Of a DNA stretch of 32,064 nt, positions 7,620 to 16,879 are shown piece by piece. The position numbers and the translations under genes are program-made. The notes under the pieces were generated by a model that was given only the letters and a program-made list of their open reading frames with translations, ran no database searches and was not told the origin of the DNA. The DNA is from ZC4RG36 sp964652205. Its GTDB lineage: Bacteria; Chloroflexota; Anaerolineae; Aggregatilineales; Phototrophicaceae. Numbering within the stretch: position 1 is the stretch's first letter; every line of letters starts with the position of its first letter. The stretch is taken from the NCBI GenBank assembly GCA_964652205.1, contig CAZZAO010000061.1, forward strand, positions 1-32,064, given 5' to 3'.

Positions 7620-8964
7620 TAACCTCGTGGTCATGGGATGGCGGCAGCATCCCCGCTGCCAGGCAGCCCCATCCTAACACCTGAAAATTGAGCAGCGTCC
7701 ACGGGTAATGGTCGAACTGCCCGACCACCGTGAGCGCGATCACAATCGCCAGCAGCGCGATCCGTGGCGCAAGGTCAACGCGGCTCGCTTTGATCTGGCG
7801 CAGCGTCCCTTCGACGCCGAGCATCAGCGCGCTCATCAGCAGCAGCAATCCGACGAGGCCAAGCTCGGCCCACGCCGAGAGCAGGACGTTATGGACGTTA
7901 TCGCCGCGCAGATCATAGCCCGTGCCGACTAGCAGATAGCTGGTGCGCCACGGGAAATTGCCGATGCCGACGCCGAGAATCGGCGTCTCGCTGATCGACC
8001 GGAGCGCGAAATCGGTGAAAACGATTCGGTCGGATACCGAGCGCAGTTCAATTGACTGCTCGCCCTGGCCGACGCGCGCGCTAAGCAGCGGACGATAGCG
8101 GACGGCGAAGCCAGTGCCGACGACGATCACGCCGAGCGCGGCCAATACGAGCTGCGGGCTGAAGCGACGGCGGGCGAGCGTCAGCAGCAGCGGCAGCACG
8201 GCAAACGCCGCCGCCGCCGCGCCGACCCAGGCCGCGCGCGAGAACGTCAGCAGCAGCGCCCAGACGCCGAGCGGCACGGCGATGACGCCGATCCAACGAA
8301 CGCTCACTCGCCGTGACAGCAGCAGCGGCCCTGCGCCGATCACGCCTGCCAGCAGCGTCCCGGCCAGCGCGTTCGGATGCGGCATCAAGCCGGATGGGCG
8401 CAGCCAGCGCCAGCCCGGAGCCATGACCACGCTCGCTCCCGGCGATGAGGCCAGCAGCGGAAATTCTCCGAGCGCGCGTAGGCCAATTGGCGCTTGCGCC
8501 CGCGCCTGCAAAATCGTGATAATCGCATTGAACACCAGCCCGACGACCAGCGCGCCGATCAGCGCGCGCGGCGGTGGCCCGGCGCTGGCGACGGCCAGAG
8601 CGAACAGCAGCACGACCGTCAGTTGCAGCGCCGCCGTCGCGCCGACTTCGGGATGCAGGTCGCGCATGAAGGCCCATAACAGCGAGGCGTAGGCCCACAG
8701 CGCCAGCAGCAGGGTCAGCAGCGCCCAGACGCGGCGCAACGGATCGTGGAGCAGGGCGCGGAAGCCGGGCAGGCCGAGGATCAGCCACCAGCCGACCGTC
8801 CATAATAGCGGCAGCAGCAGGAGAAAGTAATCGACGTACAGCGAGGCCAGACCGAAGGGCGGGGGCGCGCGGGTGCTGAAACGATACCAGACCGGCAGCA
8901 TCAGGAAAGCGAGCAGCACTCCCGCCTGAAGGGGGAGCAGGCGCCAGCGAAGCCGTCCGAGCAT
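7612..8964 (-). CDS. O-antigen ligase / Wzy-type polymerase family membrane protein
   Basis: The protein is 450 aa from ATG 8964; a TTG two codons earlier (8970) is also possible. It has about twelve hydrophobic segments. The large loop carries PHPNALAGTLLAGV and, near residue 365, the family pattern NVHNVLLSAWAELGLVGLLLL (His-Asn, then Glu-x-Gly-x-x-Gly). This is the Wzy_C/O-antigen-ligase signature. Such proteins join or polymerise lipid-linked glycans at the outer face of the membrane. Substrate is not predictable. It may act in the same cell-surface glycan metabolism as the GT39 gene, but the two are not adjacent. Confidence 0.82.
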   Translation of the reverse strand: MLGRLRWRLLPLQAGVLLAFLMLPVWYRFSTRAPPPFGLASLYVDYFLLLLPLLWTVGWWLILGLPGFRALLHDPLRRVWALLTLLLALWAYASLLWAFMRDLHPEVGATAALQLTVVLLFALAVASAGPPPRALIGALVVGLVFNAIITILQARAQAPIGLRALGEFPLLASSPGASVVMAPGWRWLRPSGLMPHPNALAGTLLAGVIGAGPLLLSRRVSVRWIGVIAVPLGVWALLLTFSRAAWVGAAAAAFAVLPLLLTLARRRFSPQLVLAALGVIVVGTGFAVRYRPLLSARVGQGEQSIELRSVSDRIVFTDFALRSISETPILGVGIGNFPWRTSYLLVGTGYDLRGDNVHNVLLSAWAELGLVGLLLLMSALMLGVEGTLRQIKASRVDLAPRIALLAIVIALTVVGQFDHYPWTLLNFQVLGWGCLAAGMLPPSHDHEVIL

Positions 8965-9117
8965 GTTCAAACGTGCGATTCCCGTTTTTTAGCGCGTCTA
9001 CAGGGTGAGCGCATCCACGACATTCGACCCCATCCTATCGAGTGTGGCCTGAAATGAGCGGCGCGTCAAACGCGCTGATGGCAACGGTGCGCCATAGTTC
9101 ACAAAGGAGCAGTCGCC

Positions 9118-11649
9118 ATGGCGACTCAGCAGATTAATCTTCCGATCACCGGCATGACCTGTGCCAACTGCGTCCGCACTGTCGAGCGGACGCTCAAGAA
9201 AACCGAGGGGGTCAGCGAGGCGGTCGTCAACTTTGCGACCGAGAAGGCCAGCGTGACTTTCGACCCGGCACAGCTCAAGGTGGCCGATCTGATCCAGCGC
9301 GTTGATAAAGCGGGTTACGGCGTGGCGCAGGCGACGATGGATCTGCCGATTACCGGCATGACCTGCGCGAGCTGCGTCCGCACCGTTGAGCGCGCGCTCG
9401 GCAAGCAGCCCGGCATCCTCAACGTCAGCGTCAATCTGGCGACCGAAAAGGCGACTGTCGGCTACGTGCCGGGGACGGTGCGGCGGGGCGATCTCGTCCG
9501 CGCGGTTGAGGCGGCGGGTTACGGCGTGCTCGATCTGTCGGACGCTGCCGTGCCGGAAGATGCCGAACGCGCGGCCCGCGAAGCTGAAATCGCCCATCAG
9601 CGTCGCAATGTGCTGATCGGCGCAGCTTTGACGATCCCACTGTTCGCCCTCAGCATGGGGCGCGATCTGGTGATGGCGAGTACGCCGATGTCCGGCATGA
9701 GCATGGCTCCAACTGGCCCGTTCGCGTGGCTGTTATGGGGCGGCTGGCTGTTCGTCTTCGGTCTGCTGGCGACGCCGGTGCAGTTCATCGTCGGCAGGCA
9801 GTACATGGTCGGCGCGCTCAAGGCGCTGCGTAATCGTTCGGCCAACATGGACACGCTGATTGCGATGGGGTCGCTGGCAGCCTACCTTTACAGCGTTGTC
9901 GTGCTGATCGGCCTGGCGCTCGGCACGGCGGTCGGCGAGCACGTCTATTTTGAGACCTCGGCGGTTATCCTGACGCTGATTACGTTCGGCAAGCTGCTCG
10001 AAGCGCGGGCGAAGGGCCGTACCAGCGAGGCGATCAAGAAGCTGATGGGCCTTGCGCCGCGCACGGCCACGCTGCTGCGCGATGGTCAGGAAGTCGAAAT
10101 CGCGGTCGATGATCTGATCGTCGGCGATACGCTGATCGTCCGTCCGGGCGAGCGTGTGCCGGTCGATGGCGTGGTCGTCGAGGGGCGCTCCTCGGTCGAT
10201 GAGTCGATGCTGACCGGCGAGAGCCTGCCGGTGAGCAAGAGCGCAGGCGCGAACGTCATTGGCGCGACGGTCAATAAGAGCGGGCGGTTGGTCGTGCAGG
10301 CCACGCGCGTCGGCGCGCAAACGGCGCTGGCGCAGATCATCCGGCTGGTCGAGCAGGCGCAGGCGTCGAAAGCGCCGATCCAGCGCGTGGCCGATCAGGT
10401 GTCAGGCGTCTTCGTCCCGGCGGTGCTGGTGCTGGCGACATTGACCTTCGTTGGCTGGCTGGCGCTCGGTCAGATCGGTTTCACGGCGGCGATGGTTCAC
10501 GCCGTCGCCGTGCTGGTGATCGCCTGCCCGTGCGCGCTCGGTCTGGCGACGCCGACGGCGATTATGGTCGGCACCGGGCGCGGCGCGGCGATGGGCGTGC
10601 TGTTTAAGAACAGCCAGTCGCTCGAAAACGCGCATCGTGTCCAGATTGTCGCGCTCGACAAGACCGGGACGATTACGCGCGGCGAGCCGTCGGTGACAGA
10701 TATTGTCCCTGTCTCTGGCTTCGACACCGATACGCTGCTGCGGCTGGCGGCGGTTGTCGAGCGCGGCAGCGAGCATCCGCTCGGTCAGGCGGTCGTCGCG
10801 GCGGCTCAGGCCAAAAACCTGTCGCTGACGCAGCCCGAAGGCTTCGAGTCCGAAGCCGGGCGCGGCGTCCGCGCGCTGGTCGATGGAAAATCGGTGCTGG
10901 TCGGCAGCCCGCGCTATGTCGCCGGGCAGGGCGTCGATATCGCTGCGCTGGTGGAGCAGGTTACGGCGTTGCAGGCGCGCGGTCGCACGGCGGTGATCGT
11001 TGTGGTCGATGGGCAGGCGGTGGGCGCGCTCGGCATCGCTGACGCGGTCAAGGATGGCTCGCGCGAGGCGATTGAGGCGCTGCGCCGCGCGGGCCTGGAC
11101 GTGGTGATGATTACCGGCGATAACGAGGCAACGGCGCGGGCGGTGGCGCAAGAAGTCGGCATCGAACGGGTGCTGGCCGAGGTGCTGCCCGATCAGAAGG
11201 TCGGGGCGGTCAGGCAGCTTCAGGCTGAGGGCAGGCGCGTGGCGATGGTCGGCGACGGCATCAACGATGCGCCCGCGCTGGCGCAGGCGGATGTCGGCAT
11301 TGCCATCGGCACGGGGACGGACATTGCTATCGAAGCGTCCGACGTGACGCTCGTCAGCGGCGACCTGCGCGGCGTGGCGCGAGCGATCAGCCTCAGCCGG
11401 GCGACGATGCGGACGATCTACCAGAATTTGTTCTGGGCTTTTGTCTACAACATCATCCTGATTCCGGTGGCGATGGCGGGCGCGCTCGTGCCGATGCTCG
11501 CCGCCGGGGCGATGGCGTTCTCGTCGGTGTTCGTGGTCAGCAACTCGCTGCGGCTGAGGGGGTCATCGCTTCGGCTGCCGCAGGATTTCGGACAGGGTCA
11601 TCGTGAATCGCCGCGTCTGACTCCGGCTTCTCCATCTCCGTCCCCATAA
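9118..11649 (+). CDS. copA: Copper-exporting P1B-type ATPase
   Basis: The protein is 843 aa from ATG 9118, with AAAGGAG 8 bases upstream. Two N-terminal heavy-metal-associated domains carry GMTCANC (Cys15, Cys18) and GMTCASC (Cys83, Cys86). The transmembrane metal site is the CPC motif at 470-472, the phosphorylated aspartate is Asp514 in DKTGT, and GDGIND lies at 712-717. The late helices have YN (FVYNIILIP) and MAFSSVFVVSNSLRL, the residues that mark Cu(I) pumps rather than Zn/Cd pumps. It exports Cu(I) from the cytoplasm using ATP. No copper chaperone or CsoR/CueR gene is next to it. The C-terminal tail is Ser/Pro-rich and seems lineage-specific. Confidence 0.95.
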   Translation: MATQQINLPITGMTCANCVRTVERTLKKTEGVSEAVVNFATEKASVTFDPAQLKVADLIQRVDKAGYGVAQATMDLPITGMTCASCVRTVERALGKQPGILNVSVNLATEKATVGYVPGTVRRGDLVRAVEAAGYGVLDLSDAAVPEDAERAAREAEIAHQRRNVLIGAALTIPLFALSMGRDLVMASTPMSGMSMAPTGPFAWLLWGGWLFVFGLLATPVQFIVGRQYMVGALKALRNRSANMDTLIAMGSLAAYLYSVVVLIGLALGTAVGEHVYFETSAVILTLITFGKLLEARAKGRTSEAIKKLMGLAPRTATLLRDGQEVEIAVDDLIVGDTLIVRPGERVPVDGVVVEGRSSVDESMLTGESLPVSKSAGANVIGATVNKSGRLVVQATRVGAQTALAQIIRLVEQAQASKAPIQRVADQVSGVFVPAVLVLATLTFVGWLALGQIGFTAAMVHAVAVLVIACPCALGLATPTAIMVGTGRGAAMGVLFKNSQSLENAHRVQIVALDKTGTITRGEPSVTDIVPVSGFDTDTLLRLAAVVERGSEHPLGQAVVAAAQAKNLSLTQPEGFESEAGRGVRALVDGKSVLVGSPRYVAGQGVDIAALVEQVTALQARGRTAVIVVVDGQAVGALGIADAVKDGSREAIEALRRAGLDVVMITGDNEATARAVAQEVGIERVLAEVLPDQKVGAVRQLQAEGRRVAMVGDGINDAPALAQADVGIAIGTGTDIAIEASDVTLVSGDLRGVARAISLSRATMRTIYQNLFWAFVYNIILIPVAMAGALVPMLAAGAMAFSSVFVVSNSLRLRGSSLRLPQDFGQGHRESPRLTPASPSPSP

Positions 11650-11701
11650 CACTGTTACCGTGAAGCTTCACGAACTGCCGGTGGATCGCTTCTCAAGCTC
11701 G

Positions 11702-11742
11702 GCGGGGCAACGCAGCAGAAACTTTAAGCTGCGTTGCCCCGC
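11702..11742 (+). terminator. Perfect 15-bp GC-rich hairpin after copA
   Basis: GCGGGGCAACGCAGC (11702-11716), an 11-base A/T-rich loop, and its exact complement (11728-11742), followed by TTGGTT. It starts 53 bases after the copA stop. The stem is strong but the T-tract is poor, so this is a candidate terminator or RNA 3'-end stabiliser. Confidence 0.5.
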
Positions 11743-11948
11743 TTGGTTAGCGCTTGCCGTTCCAGCCTCGCCAGGTTATGGCCGTTTTCCGTTTAAACTA
11801 AACCAGATCGTCACGCCAGCGGGTTTTACCTCGCGCGATGGTTCATTGCGCGTCGATACCCTGTCAACCCGGGTCGCCGGCTGCAAGACAGCACCGACAC
11901 GGTAGGGAATAGGGGCAAACCCTTACGCTAATAGTCGCGCTATACATC

Positions 11949-11954
11949 TATAAT
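11949..11954 (+). promoter_or_regulatory. Candidate -10 box for the cmr operon
   Basis: TATAAT is an exact match to the -10 consensus in an AT-rich patch 69 bases before cmr1. No good -35 hexamer lies at the standard distance, so the site would need an activator or is only a composition effect. It is the best promoter candidate for the nine-gene block. Confidence 0.4.
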
Positions 11955-12023
11955 TTGAGGTAATGAGATATAGGTCTGGTCTGGCGGCTGTTTTCACGCG
12001 GCGTCTTCCGTGAAGGATAGAAT

Positions 12024-12920
12024 ATGGCAACCCTTGAGTTTAAGCTGGCTGTTGTTAGCCCGATGTTTTTGAACGGCGCAGACCCTCGTCAACCCGAACC
12101 TCGCGCCGCCTCTGTGCGCGGGCAGCTTCGTTACTGGCTGCGAGCCTATCTGGGCGCGCAAACGGACGATTTGAAGCGGATCTGGGAAGATGAAAGCGCC
12201 ATTTTTGGCTCAACAGAAAAAGGCGCGGCGGTCAGCGTGCGCTTGTTTGGGAGTCCAGCTATTCAACCACATCTACATCCCATGCTGCCCCACCGCGAAG
12301 GTACACAGGAGAATGTCTCAAAAGCGCTGGCGATTGATCCCAATGAAATCTTCACCTTGCAACTGGTTACACGTCCCGGCGTAGCGCTCCCGCAAGGGGC
12401 GCAAACGGCACTCAAATTGTGGTTACTGCTCGGCGGCATAGGAAAGCGCTCGCGGCGAATGATGGGCAAGGCGCAGATTCGCCCTAAGGGAGCCGCAGGG
12501 GATTGGCTGCCTCCTGATAATTTGGATGATCTGAAAAATGCCATCTTAGCCATTATGCCGCCATCTACTTCGCATCCTGGTATCCCATCTTTTCCGACGC
12601 TGCATAAAGATTATAGTTGGATCATCGTCGGAGAAGAAGCTTATGACAGCGCCAAAGAAGCCAATCAGGTCTTGTTCAGAGACCTTCTGCGAAACAGTAC
12701 ATTCAGGCCAAAACAAGACACTTTTGGTTTTGCAAGGGGGAATAAGAGACGTGCATCGCCTATAATCGCTCAGGTATACAGGATTGGAGCCAATTATCAT
12801 CCGGTCATTACGGCGTTTTACTCAGCGCCTTCTTCGCCAACAGACAAAGATATTCTGCGAGGTTTTATGAAGGCGGCCAGTTCTCGTTTCAGCGGAATCC
12901 ACGTCTGGGGAGGCTGGTAA
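12024..12920 (+). CDS. cmr1: Type III-B CRISPR RAMP protein Cmr1
   Basis: The protein is 298 aa from ATG 12024, with AAGGA 6 bases upstream. It opens with a RAMP beta-strand (TLEFKLAVVSPMFLNGAD) followed by the Cmr1 hallmark PRAASVRGQLRYWLRAYLG (about 28-46) and IWEDESAIFGSTEKGAAVSV. A glycine-rich segment (LWLLLGGIGKRSRRMMGKA) matches the G-loop. Cmr1 (Cas7-like) caps the Cmr backbone at the 3' end of the crRNA and takes part in target RNA recognition. It is the first gene of the operon, with a 2-base gap to cmr2. Confidence 0.92.
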   Translation: MATLEFKLAVVSPMFLNGADPRQPEPRAASVRGQLRYWLRAYLGAQTDDLKRIWEDESAIFGSTEKGAAVSVRLFGSPAIQPHLHPMLPHREGTQENVSKALAIDPNEIFTLQLVTRPGVALPQGAQTALKLWLLLGGIGKRSRRMMGKAQIRPKGAAGDWLPPDNLDDLKNAILAIMPPSTSHPGIPSFPTLHKDYSWIIVGEEAYDSAKEANQVLFRDLLRNSTFRPKQDTFGFARGNKRRASPIIAQVYRIGANYHPVITAFYSAPSSPTDKDILRGFMKAASSRFSGIHVWGGW

Positions 12921-12922
12921 AA

Positions 12923-14440
12923 ATGACGACCCGCCTTTTCCTGTTCCAGATCGGGCCTGTCCAGGCATTCATCGCTCAGGCGCGGCGCACGCAAGACCTG
13001 TTTATGGGAAGCCATATCCTGAGTGAACTGGTATCCGCAGGCGTCCTTGCGTCGAGTCAAGCTGCGGGCTTCGAGGCGATTTTCCCGCTGATCAAAGACG
13101 GAAATGTATTGGGCGGCGCGCCGAACCGATTCGCATTTCTGTGTGATGACCTGCCAGCGGAAGTCGCGGCAGCAGTCCAGAAGGCTGTTCAAACGAGGTG
13201 GCTGGAAGGTTTTGCCGACCCTGTTTGTCGTCTTGTCCAGCGCGCCGTTGGTGACGGAGACTGGCAAGCGGTCTTTGAACGTCAGTCTACTCAGTGGATG
13301 GAATTTTACTGGGCTGCCGTCGACTATGATAGGAACGACCACGGTGGGTCTTTCCGTCGAGCGAGCGCGGCAGTGGCACAGCGTAAATATGTGCGCACGT
13401 TTCATGTGCTTGAAGAGCCGGGATCCAAATGCACGCTGACGGGGATGCAGTCCGCCCTTCCGGTGAACTGGAAGCGTCTGCGCGAATCGCTGGACGACGC
13501 CGACGGGAAAATCATTCGCGCCAATGAGCGGCTGGGATCGCTGGCGCTGGTCAAACGTCTGGGGACTATCGCTCTTAAGCACGAAAAGGCTACGGTAACT
13601 GATTTTGAAGGGTTTCCTGCGACCAGCGAAATTGCCGCCGACCAGTGGGGCGTCTATGAAAACGCCGCTGTCGGTAAGGAGACCACAGGGTACATCGCCG
13701 TTTTACATATGGATGGCGACCAGATGGGGAAACGATTGAATGAGCTACCTGACGTTGAGGAGCATCAAAAGTTTTCCCGCGATCTGGCGAATTATGCAGA
13801 AGCAGACGGCGCGCGTAAAACGCTTGGTCAATACGGTGGGTTAGGACGCCTGGTGTATTCCGGCGGAGACGATGTGCTGGCGCTGCTGCCGCTGAAAAAT
13901 GCGCTTCAATGCGCGGACAAACTCCGTACCCTGTTTTCGCAAATGACCAGGTGCAACGCCAGCGCGGGCATCGCCATTACCCCTGCTAACCTGCCTCTTG
14001 ACCGGGCGCTGGAGCTGGCGCGCCAGGCCGAAGAAATGGCGAAAGACCGGTATGACCGAAACGCGGTGGTGGTGGTCGAAGCGCATGGGACGGGGCAGAT
14101 GCGCGCAGCGGGAGCGAAGTGGGAAGTCATCAGCTTTGTCACAGGTCTGCAAGAACTCTTCGAGAAGCATATCCTTTCGGGCAAACTGGGCTATGACCTT
14201 CAGTCCATCGACCATGATTTATTTGGAGATAGCATCCGTGGCGCGCGTGAGGCAGAAATCAGGCGTTTGGTTCAGCGACGCATTGGCGAGAAGGCAAAGG
14301 ATGATGAGAAAAAGGATGTCAACAATTTGACCACTACTATGATCAAGTTGGTTGAAGATGAGCGTGTGGTGCCGTCATGGTCAGATATGGCGAACTGGGT
14401 CATCCTTGCGCGCTTCCTGGCGCAGGGAGGGAAGCCGTGA
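12923..14440 (+). CDS. cmr2: Cas10/Cmr2, type III-B large subunit, cyclase intact, HD domain absent
   Basis: The protein is 505 aa from ATG 12923. It starts directly at the segment FQIGPVQAFIAQARRTQDLF, which in longer Cmr2 proteins follows the HD nuclease domain, so the HD domain is absent. Both Palm metal/catalytic motifs are present: DGD at 264-266 (LHMDGDQMGKRLNE) and GGDD at 314-317 (VYSGGDDVLALLP). This predicts cyclic oligoadenylate synthesis on target RNA binding. The usual Cys-x-x-Cys start of the zinc finger reads KCTLTG (Cys170, Thr173), so that ligand pair is broken. The length is below the ~650-870 aa of HD-containing Cmr2. The stop overlaps the cmr3 start by 4 bases. Confidence 0.93.
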   Translation: MTTRLFLFQIGPVQAFIAQARRTQDLFMGSHILSELVSAGVLASSQAAGFEAIFPLIKDGNVLGGAPNRFAFLCDDLPAEVAAAVQKAVQTRWLEGFADPVCRLVQRAVGDGDWQAVFERQSTQWMEFYWAAVDYDRNDHGGSFRRASAAVAQRKYVRTFHVLEEPGSKCTLTGMQSALPVNWKRLRESLDDADGKIIRANERLGSLALVKRLGTIALKHEKATVTDFEGFPATSEIAADQWGVYENAAVGKETTGYIAVLHMDGDQMGKRLNELPDVEEHQKFSRDLANYAEADGARKTLGQYGGLGRLVYSGGDDVLALLPLKNALQCADKLRTLFSQMTRCNASAGIAITPANLPLDRALELARQAEEMAKDRYDRNAVVVVEAHGTGQMRAAGAKWEVISFVTGLQELFEKHILSGKLGYDLQSIDHDLFGDSIRGAREAEIRRLVQRRIGEKAKDDEKKDVNNLTTTMIKLVEDERVVPSWSDMANWVILARFLAQGGKP

Positions 14441-15561
14441 GCGGGCAATGGGTGTTCATTGAAGCAGCGGATGTCTGGCTGTTCCGCGATAACAAACCAT
14501 TTACTGCGCAGCAAAATTTCGTCGCGCGCGGGCAGTTTCCACCTATCCCGATGACGATGCAGGGGGCCGTTCGCACCTATTATCTTGAAAATCACCTTCA
14601 GCGTGAGGGGCGTAACTGGGACGATTATCGACGTGGAAAGGTGAGCGATACTATTGTCCGGGCCGTAGGGCTGCCCGCCTTCGATGGGCGCTCGGCCACG
14701 GTAGGCGATTTGAAGATGATGGGGCCGTTTGTGGCGCGTATGGCGAATGGAAAGTTGGAACGTCTATTGCCCGCGCCGCTCGATCTGCTAGCGCAGAAAA
14801 TCGAGAACACCGATCCGCCCAATTTTCGCTATCGTCTGCTCACACCTGCCGATGGACACGATTTTTATACGGATGTCCCTTTCGCGGGCTGGCGTCCACT
14901 TGCGGGCGGTGGAGCGGACTACAAGGAGGCGCACGGCTGGCTAACCGAAACCCAATTCGAGCAGTATCTGCGCGGAAAGGTGAGTCATTTATCCGATCTT
15001 CCGGGGGATGACTCGGTATTCCAGATCGAAGATCGCGTCGGTCTGGCGCTCGATTATGGGCGGCGGGCGAACGCCGAAGGGATGTTTTACCACGCTGAGT
15101 TCGTGCGCCCGTGTGAGCAGGTCGGGCTGCTGATTTACGTCAGCCCGGCTGTCTTTGAAAGCGAGACGGGCTATCTCAATCTGGGGGGCGAGTCGCGCTC
15201 CGGGCATTTTCAGTTAGTGAGTGGCGTTACGCCGCTTCCACAAGCTGGCCGGGGGAAAGTGAAAATTGTTCTGCTCTCGCCTGCCTATTTCAGCGGTGGT
15301 TGGCAGCCTGAGCAGGGCGACTGGTCGGCCTGGGTAGGGGGTGGTTCTTTAGTGTCGGTTGTTCTCGGAAAGCCGCGCCCGCTCAGTGGATGGGATATGG
15401 CAGCCAATCAACCCAAACCGCTCCGCCATTATGTGCCAGCGGGCAGCGTGTTCTTTTTCGAGGACGCCGACATCAGCGGCATCCCATTTACAGAGACGCC
15501 GCCCGATTCGCTCGATCATGGCGCCATTGGGTTTGGTACATTCGCAGTCGGTACCTGGTAA
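14437..15561 (+). CDS. cmr3: Type III-B CRISPR RAMP protein Cmr3
   Basis: The protein is 374 aa from GTG 14437. This start forms a GTGA overlap with the cmr2 stop and has GGGAGG 6 bases upstream; an upstream in-frame extension would run into cmr2. The N-terminus WVFIEAADVWLFRDNKPFTAQQNF and PPIPMTMQGAVRTYYLE are the Cmr3/Cas5-like pattern. Later G-rich RAMP segments include GYLNLGGESRSGHFQLV. Cmr3 binds the 5' handle of the crRNA and contacts Cas10. A 17-base gap with an AAAGG site leads to cmr4. Confidence 0.9.
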   Translation: MSGQWVFIEAADVWLFRDNKPFTAQQNFVARGQFPPIPMTMQGAVRTYYLENHLQREGRNWDDYRRGKVSDTIVRAVGLPAFDGRSATVGDLKMMGPFVARMANGKLERLLPAPLDLLAQKIENTDPPNFRYRLLTPADGHDFYTDVPFAGWRPLAGGGADYKEAHGWLTETQFEQYLRGKVSHLSDLPGDDSVFQIEDRVGLALDYGRRANAEGMFYHAEFVRPCEQVGLLIYVSPAVFESETGYLNLGGESRSGHFQLVSGVTPLPQAGRGKVKIVLLSPAYFSGGWQPEQGDWSAWVGGGSLVSVVLGKPRPLSGWDMAANQPKPLRHYVPAGSVFFFEDADISGIPFTETPPDSLDHGAIGFGTFAVGTW

Positions 15562-15578
15562 CCGGAAAGGTAGATCAC

Positions 15579-16487
15579 GTGATTTCGACATCGTTGTTCA
15601 TCTATACCGAAACATCGCTTCATGCGGGCGTCGGCAGCACCGTTTCAGTGGTTGACTTGCCCATCCAGCGTGAGCGAACCACGCAGTATCCTATCGTGCA
15701 GGGGAGCGGCATCAAAGGCGCGCTCCGCAGTCAGGTGAAGCCGGAGGCACAATCGCGCGAGGCGTACATTGACTTAATTTTCGGCGGTGGAGAAGTTAAT
15801 CGCTCTGAGGGCGAGAAGAAAGCCAGTTTTGCGGGGGCTATCTCGGTAGGGGATGCGCGCGTCGTGCTGTTCCCTGTTCGTTCACTGGCGGGCGTCTTCG
15901 CTTATATCACCTGTCCGGCAGTGCTGGCGCGAGTCGCGCGCGATATTCCTTCATTTCCTCGATTGACCGCGACGATTGCGGCGGAAGCTGCGTTCGTGAA
16001 CAGCAAATCCGCCGTTTCTGCCTCGAATCGTATCGTGCTGGAAGAGTTCAGCTTCAACGCACAACCGGATGGGAGCGCTGATCAGATTGCCGGATGGCTG
16101 GCAGCGAATGCCCTTCCCCAAACGGACGAATATCGCTACTGGCGCGACAAGCTGCAAACCAGCCTCGTCATTCTCGCCGACGATGATTTCCGGGATTTCG
16201 TCCAGAACAGCACGGAAATTGTGACTCGCGTTCGGCTGGATAGCGCTTCAAAAACGGTGATCGATGGAGCGCTGTGGACACAGGAGATGCTTCCGTCCGA
16301 TACCCTGTTGATGAGCGCGGTCATTGCGCGTTCAACCCGCAGTCAGTACGCGGAACGCCAGTATTCAGCCGAGGATGTGGTTGGCTGGTTGCACGGCGCC
16401 GAAGTTATCCCGGCGCGTATCCAGCTTGGCGGTGACGAGACGACGGGTTCGGGCATGGTGGCGCTGCGCTGGCAGGGAGGCAACTAA
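15579..16487 (+). CDS. cmr4: Type III-B CRISPR RAMP protein Cmr4 (target-RNA nuclease subunit)
   Basis: The protein is 302 aa from GTG 15579, with GGAAAGG about 8 bases upstream. An open frame extends back into cmr3, but this start gives the correct N-terminus. The segment SLHAGVGSTVSVVDLPIQRE places Asp26 at the position of the catalytic aspartate known from Pyrococcus Cmr4. VQGSGIKGALRSQV is the G-rich RNA-binding loop. Several Cmr4 copies form the backbone and each cuts target RNA at 6-nt steps. Conservation of Asp26 predicts active RNA cleavage. A 2-base gap follows before cmr5. Confidence 0.93.
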   Translation: MISTSLFIYTETSLHAGVGSTVSVVDLPIQRERTTQYPIVQGSGIKGALRSQVKPEAQSREAYIDLIFGGGEVNRSEGEKKASFAGAISVGDARVVLFPVRSLAGVFAYITCPAVLARVARDIPSFPRLTATIAAEAAFVNSKSAVSASNRIVLEEFSFNAQPDGSADQIAGWLAANALPQTDEYRYWRDKLQTSLVILADDDFRDFVQNSTEIVTRVRLDSASKTVIDGALWTQEMLPSDTLLMSAVIARSTRSQYAERQYSAEDVVGWLHGAEVIPARIQLGGDETTGSGMVALRWQGGN

Positions 16488-16489
16488 TC

Positions 16490-16879
16490 ATGACACAGCA
16501 TACGCGCCAGCAAACGCTGCAACAAAAACGTGCTGCCCACGCCTGGGTATGTATCGAGAAAGTTCCTACCGGGGTACAGAAAAAATATGGCTCGCTGGTG
16601 CGCGGACTCCCTGCTCTCGTGCAGTCCGACGGGTTAGGGCAGACGCTCGCATTTCTTAAGGCGAAGGCTGGCGGAAAACCGGATAAAGAACACATGGTTG
16701 TCTATAACCATATTTCCGCCTGGATCAGTCAGGAACTGGGACCGCAGGATGACCTGCTGGAATGGCTGCTTCTCCAATCAACGCCTGATTACCGCCGCGC
16801 TACCGCCGAGGTGCTGGCCTATCTTGGTTGGATCAAGCGCTTCGCCGAGGCAAAGGACTGGCAGGACGAAAACGCATGA
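16490..16879 (+). CDS. cmr5: Type III-B CRISPR small subunit Cmr5
   Basis: The protein is 129 aa from ATG 16490, with GGGAGG 9 bases upstream. It is all-helical, with the family opening RQQTLQQKRAAHAWVCIEKV and the pattern KKYGSLVRGLPALVQSDGLGQTLAFLKAK, where the conserved Gly-Leu-x-x-x-Leu-x-Phe motif is clear. Cmr5 (Cas11-type) subunits form the inner filament along the target strand. The stop overlaps the cmr6 start (ATGA). Confidence 0.93.
   Translation: MTQHTRQQTLQQKRAAHAWVCIEKVPTGVQKKYGSLVRGLPALVQSDGLGQTLAFLKAKAGGKPDKEHMVVYNHISAWISQELGPQDDLLEWLLLQSTPDYRRATAEVLAYLGWIKRFAEAKDWQDENA

Larger units (their letters stand above)
11650..12023. other. Non-coding gap between copA and the CRISPR-Cas operon
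   Basis: These 374 bases hold a strong GC hairpin near the start (11702-11742), an isolated GTTTAAAC palindrome (11792-11799), and an AT-richer stretch with a TATAAT box close to the cmr1 start. No CRISPR repeat units, tRNA or credible gene were found. An 81-codon open frame at 11660-11905 runs through the hairpin and resembles nothing. Confidence 0.7.

Noticed and set aside
9061..9075. GCGCGT-CAA-ACGCGC inverted repeat upstream of copA as a copper-regulator site
   Set aside because: Arms are only 6 bp of simple GC sequence and match no CopY, CsoR or CueR operator that I know.
11660..11905. 81-codon open frame between copA and cmr1
   Set aside because: It runs through the perfect 15-bp hairpin, has no clear ribosome-binding site and no recognisable protein pattern.
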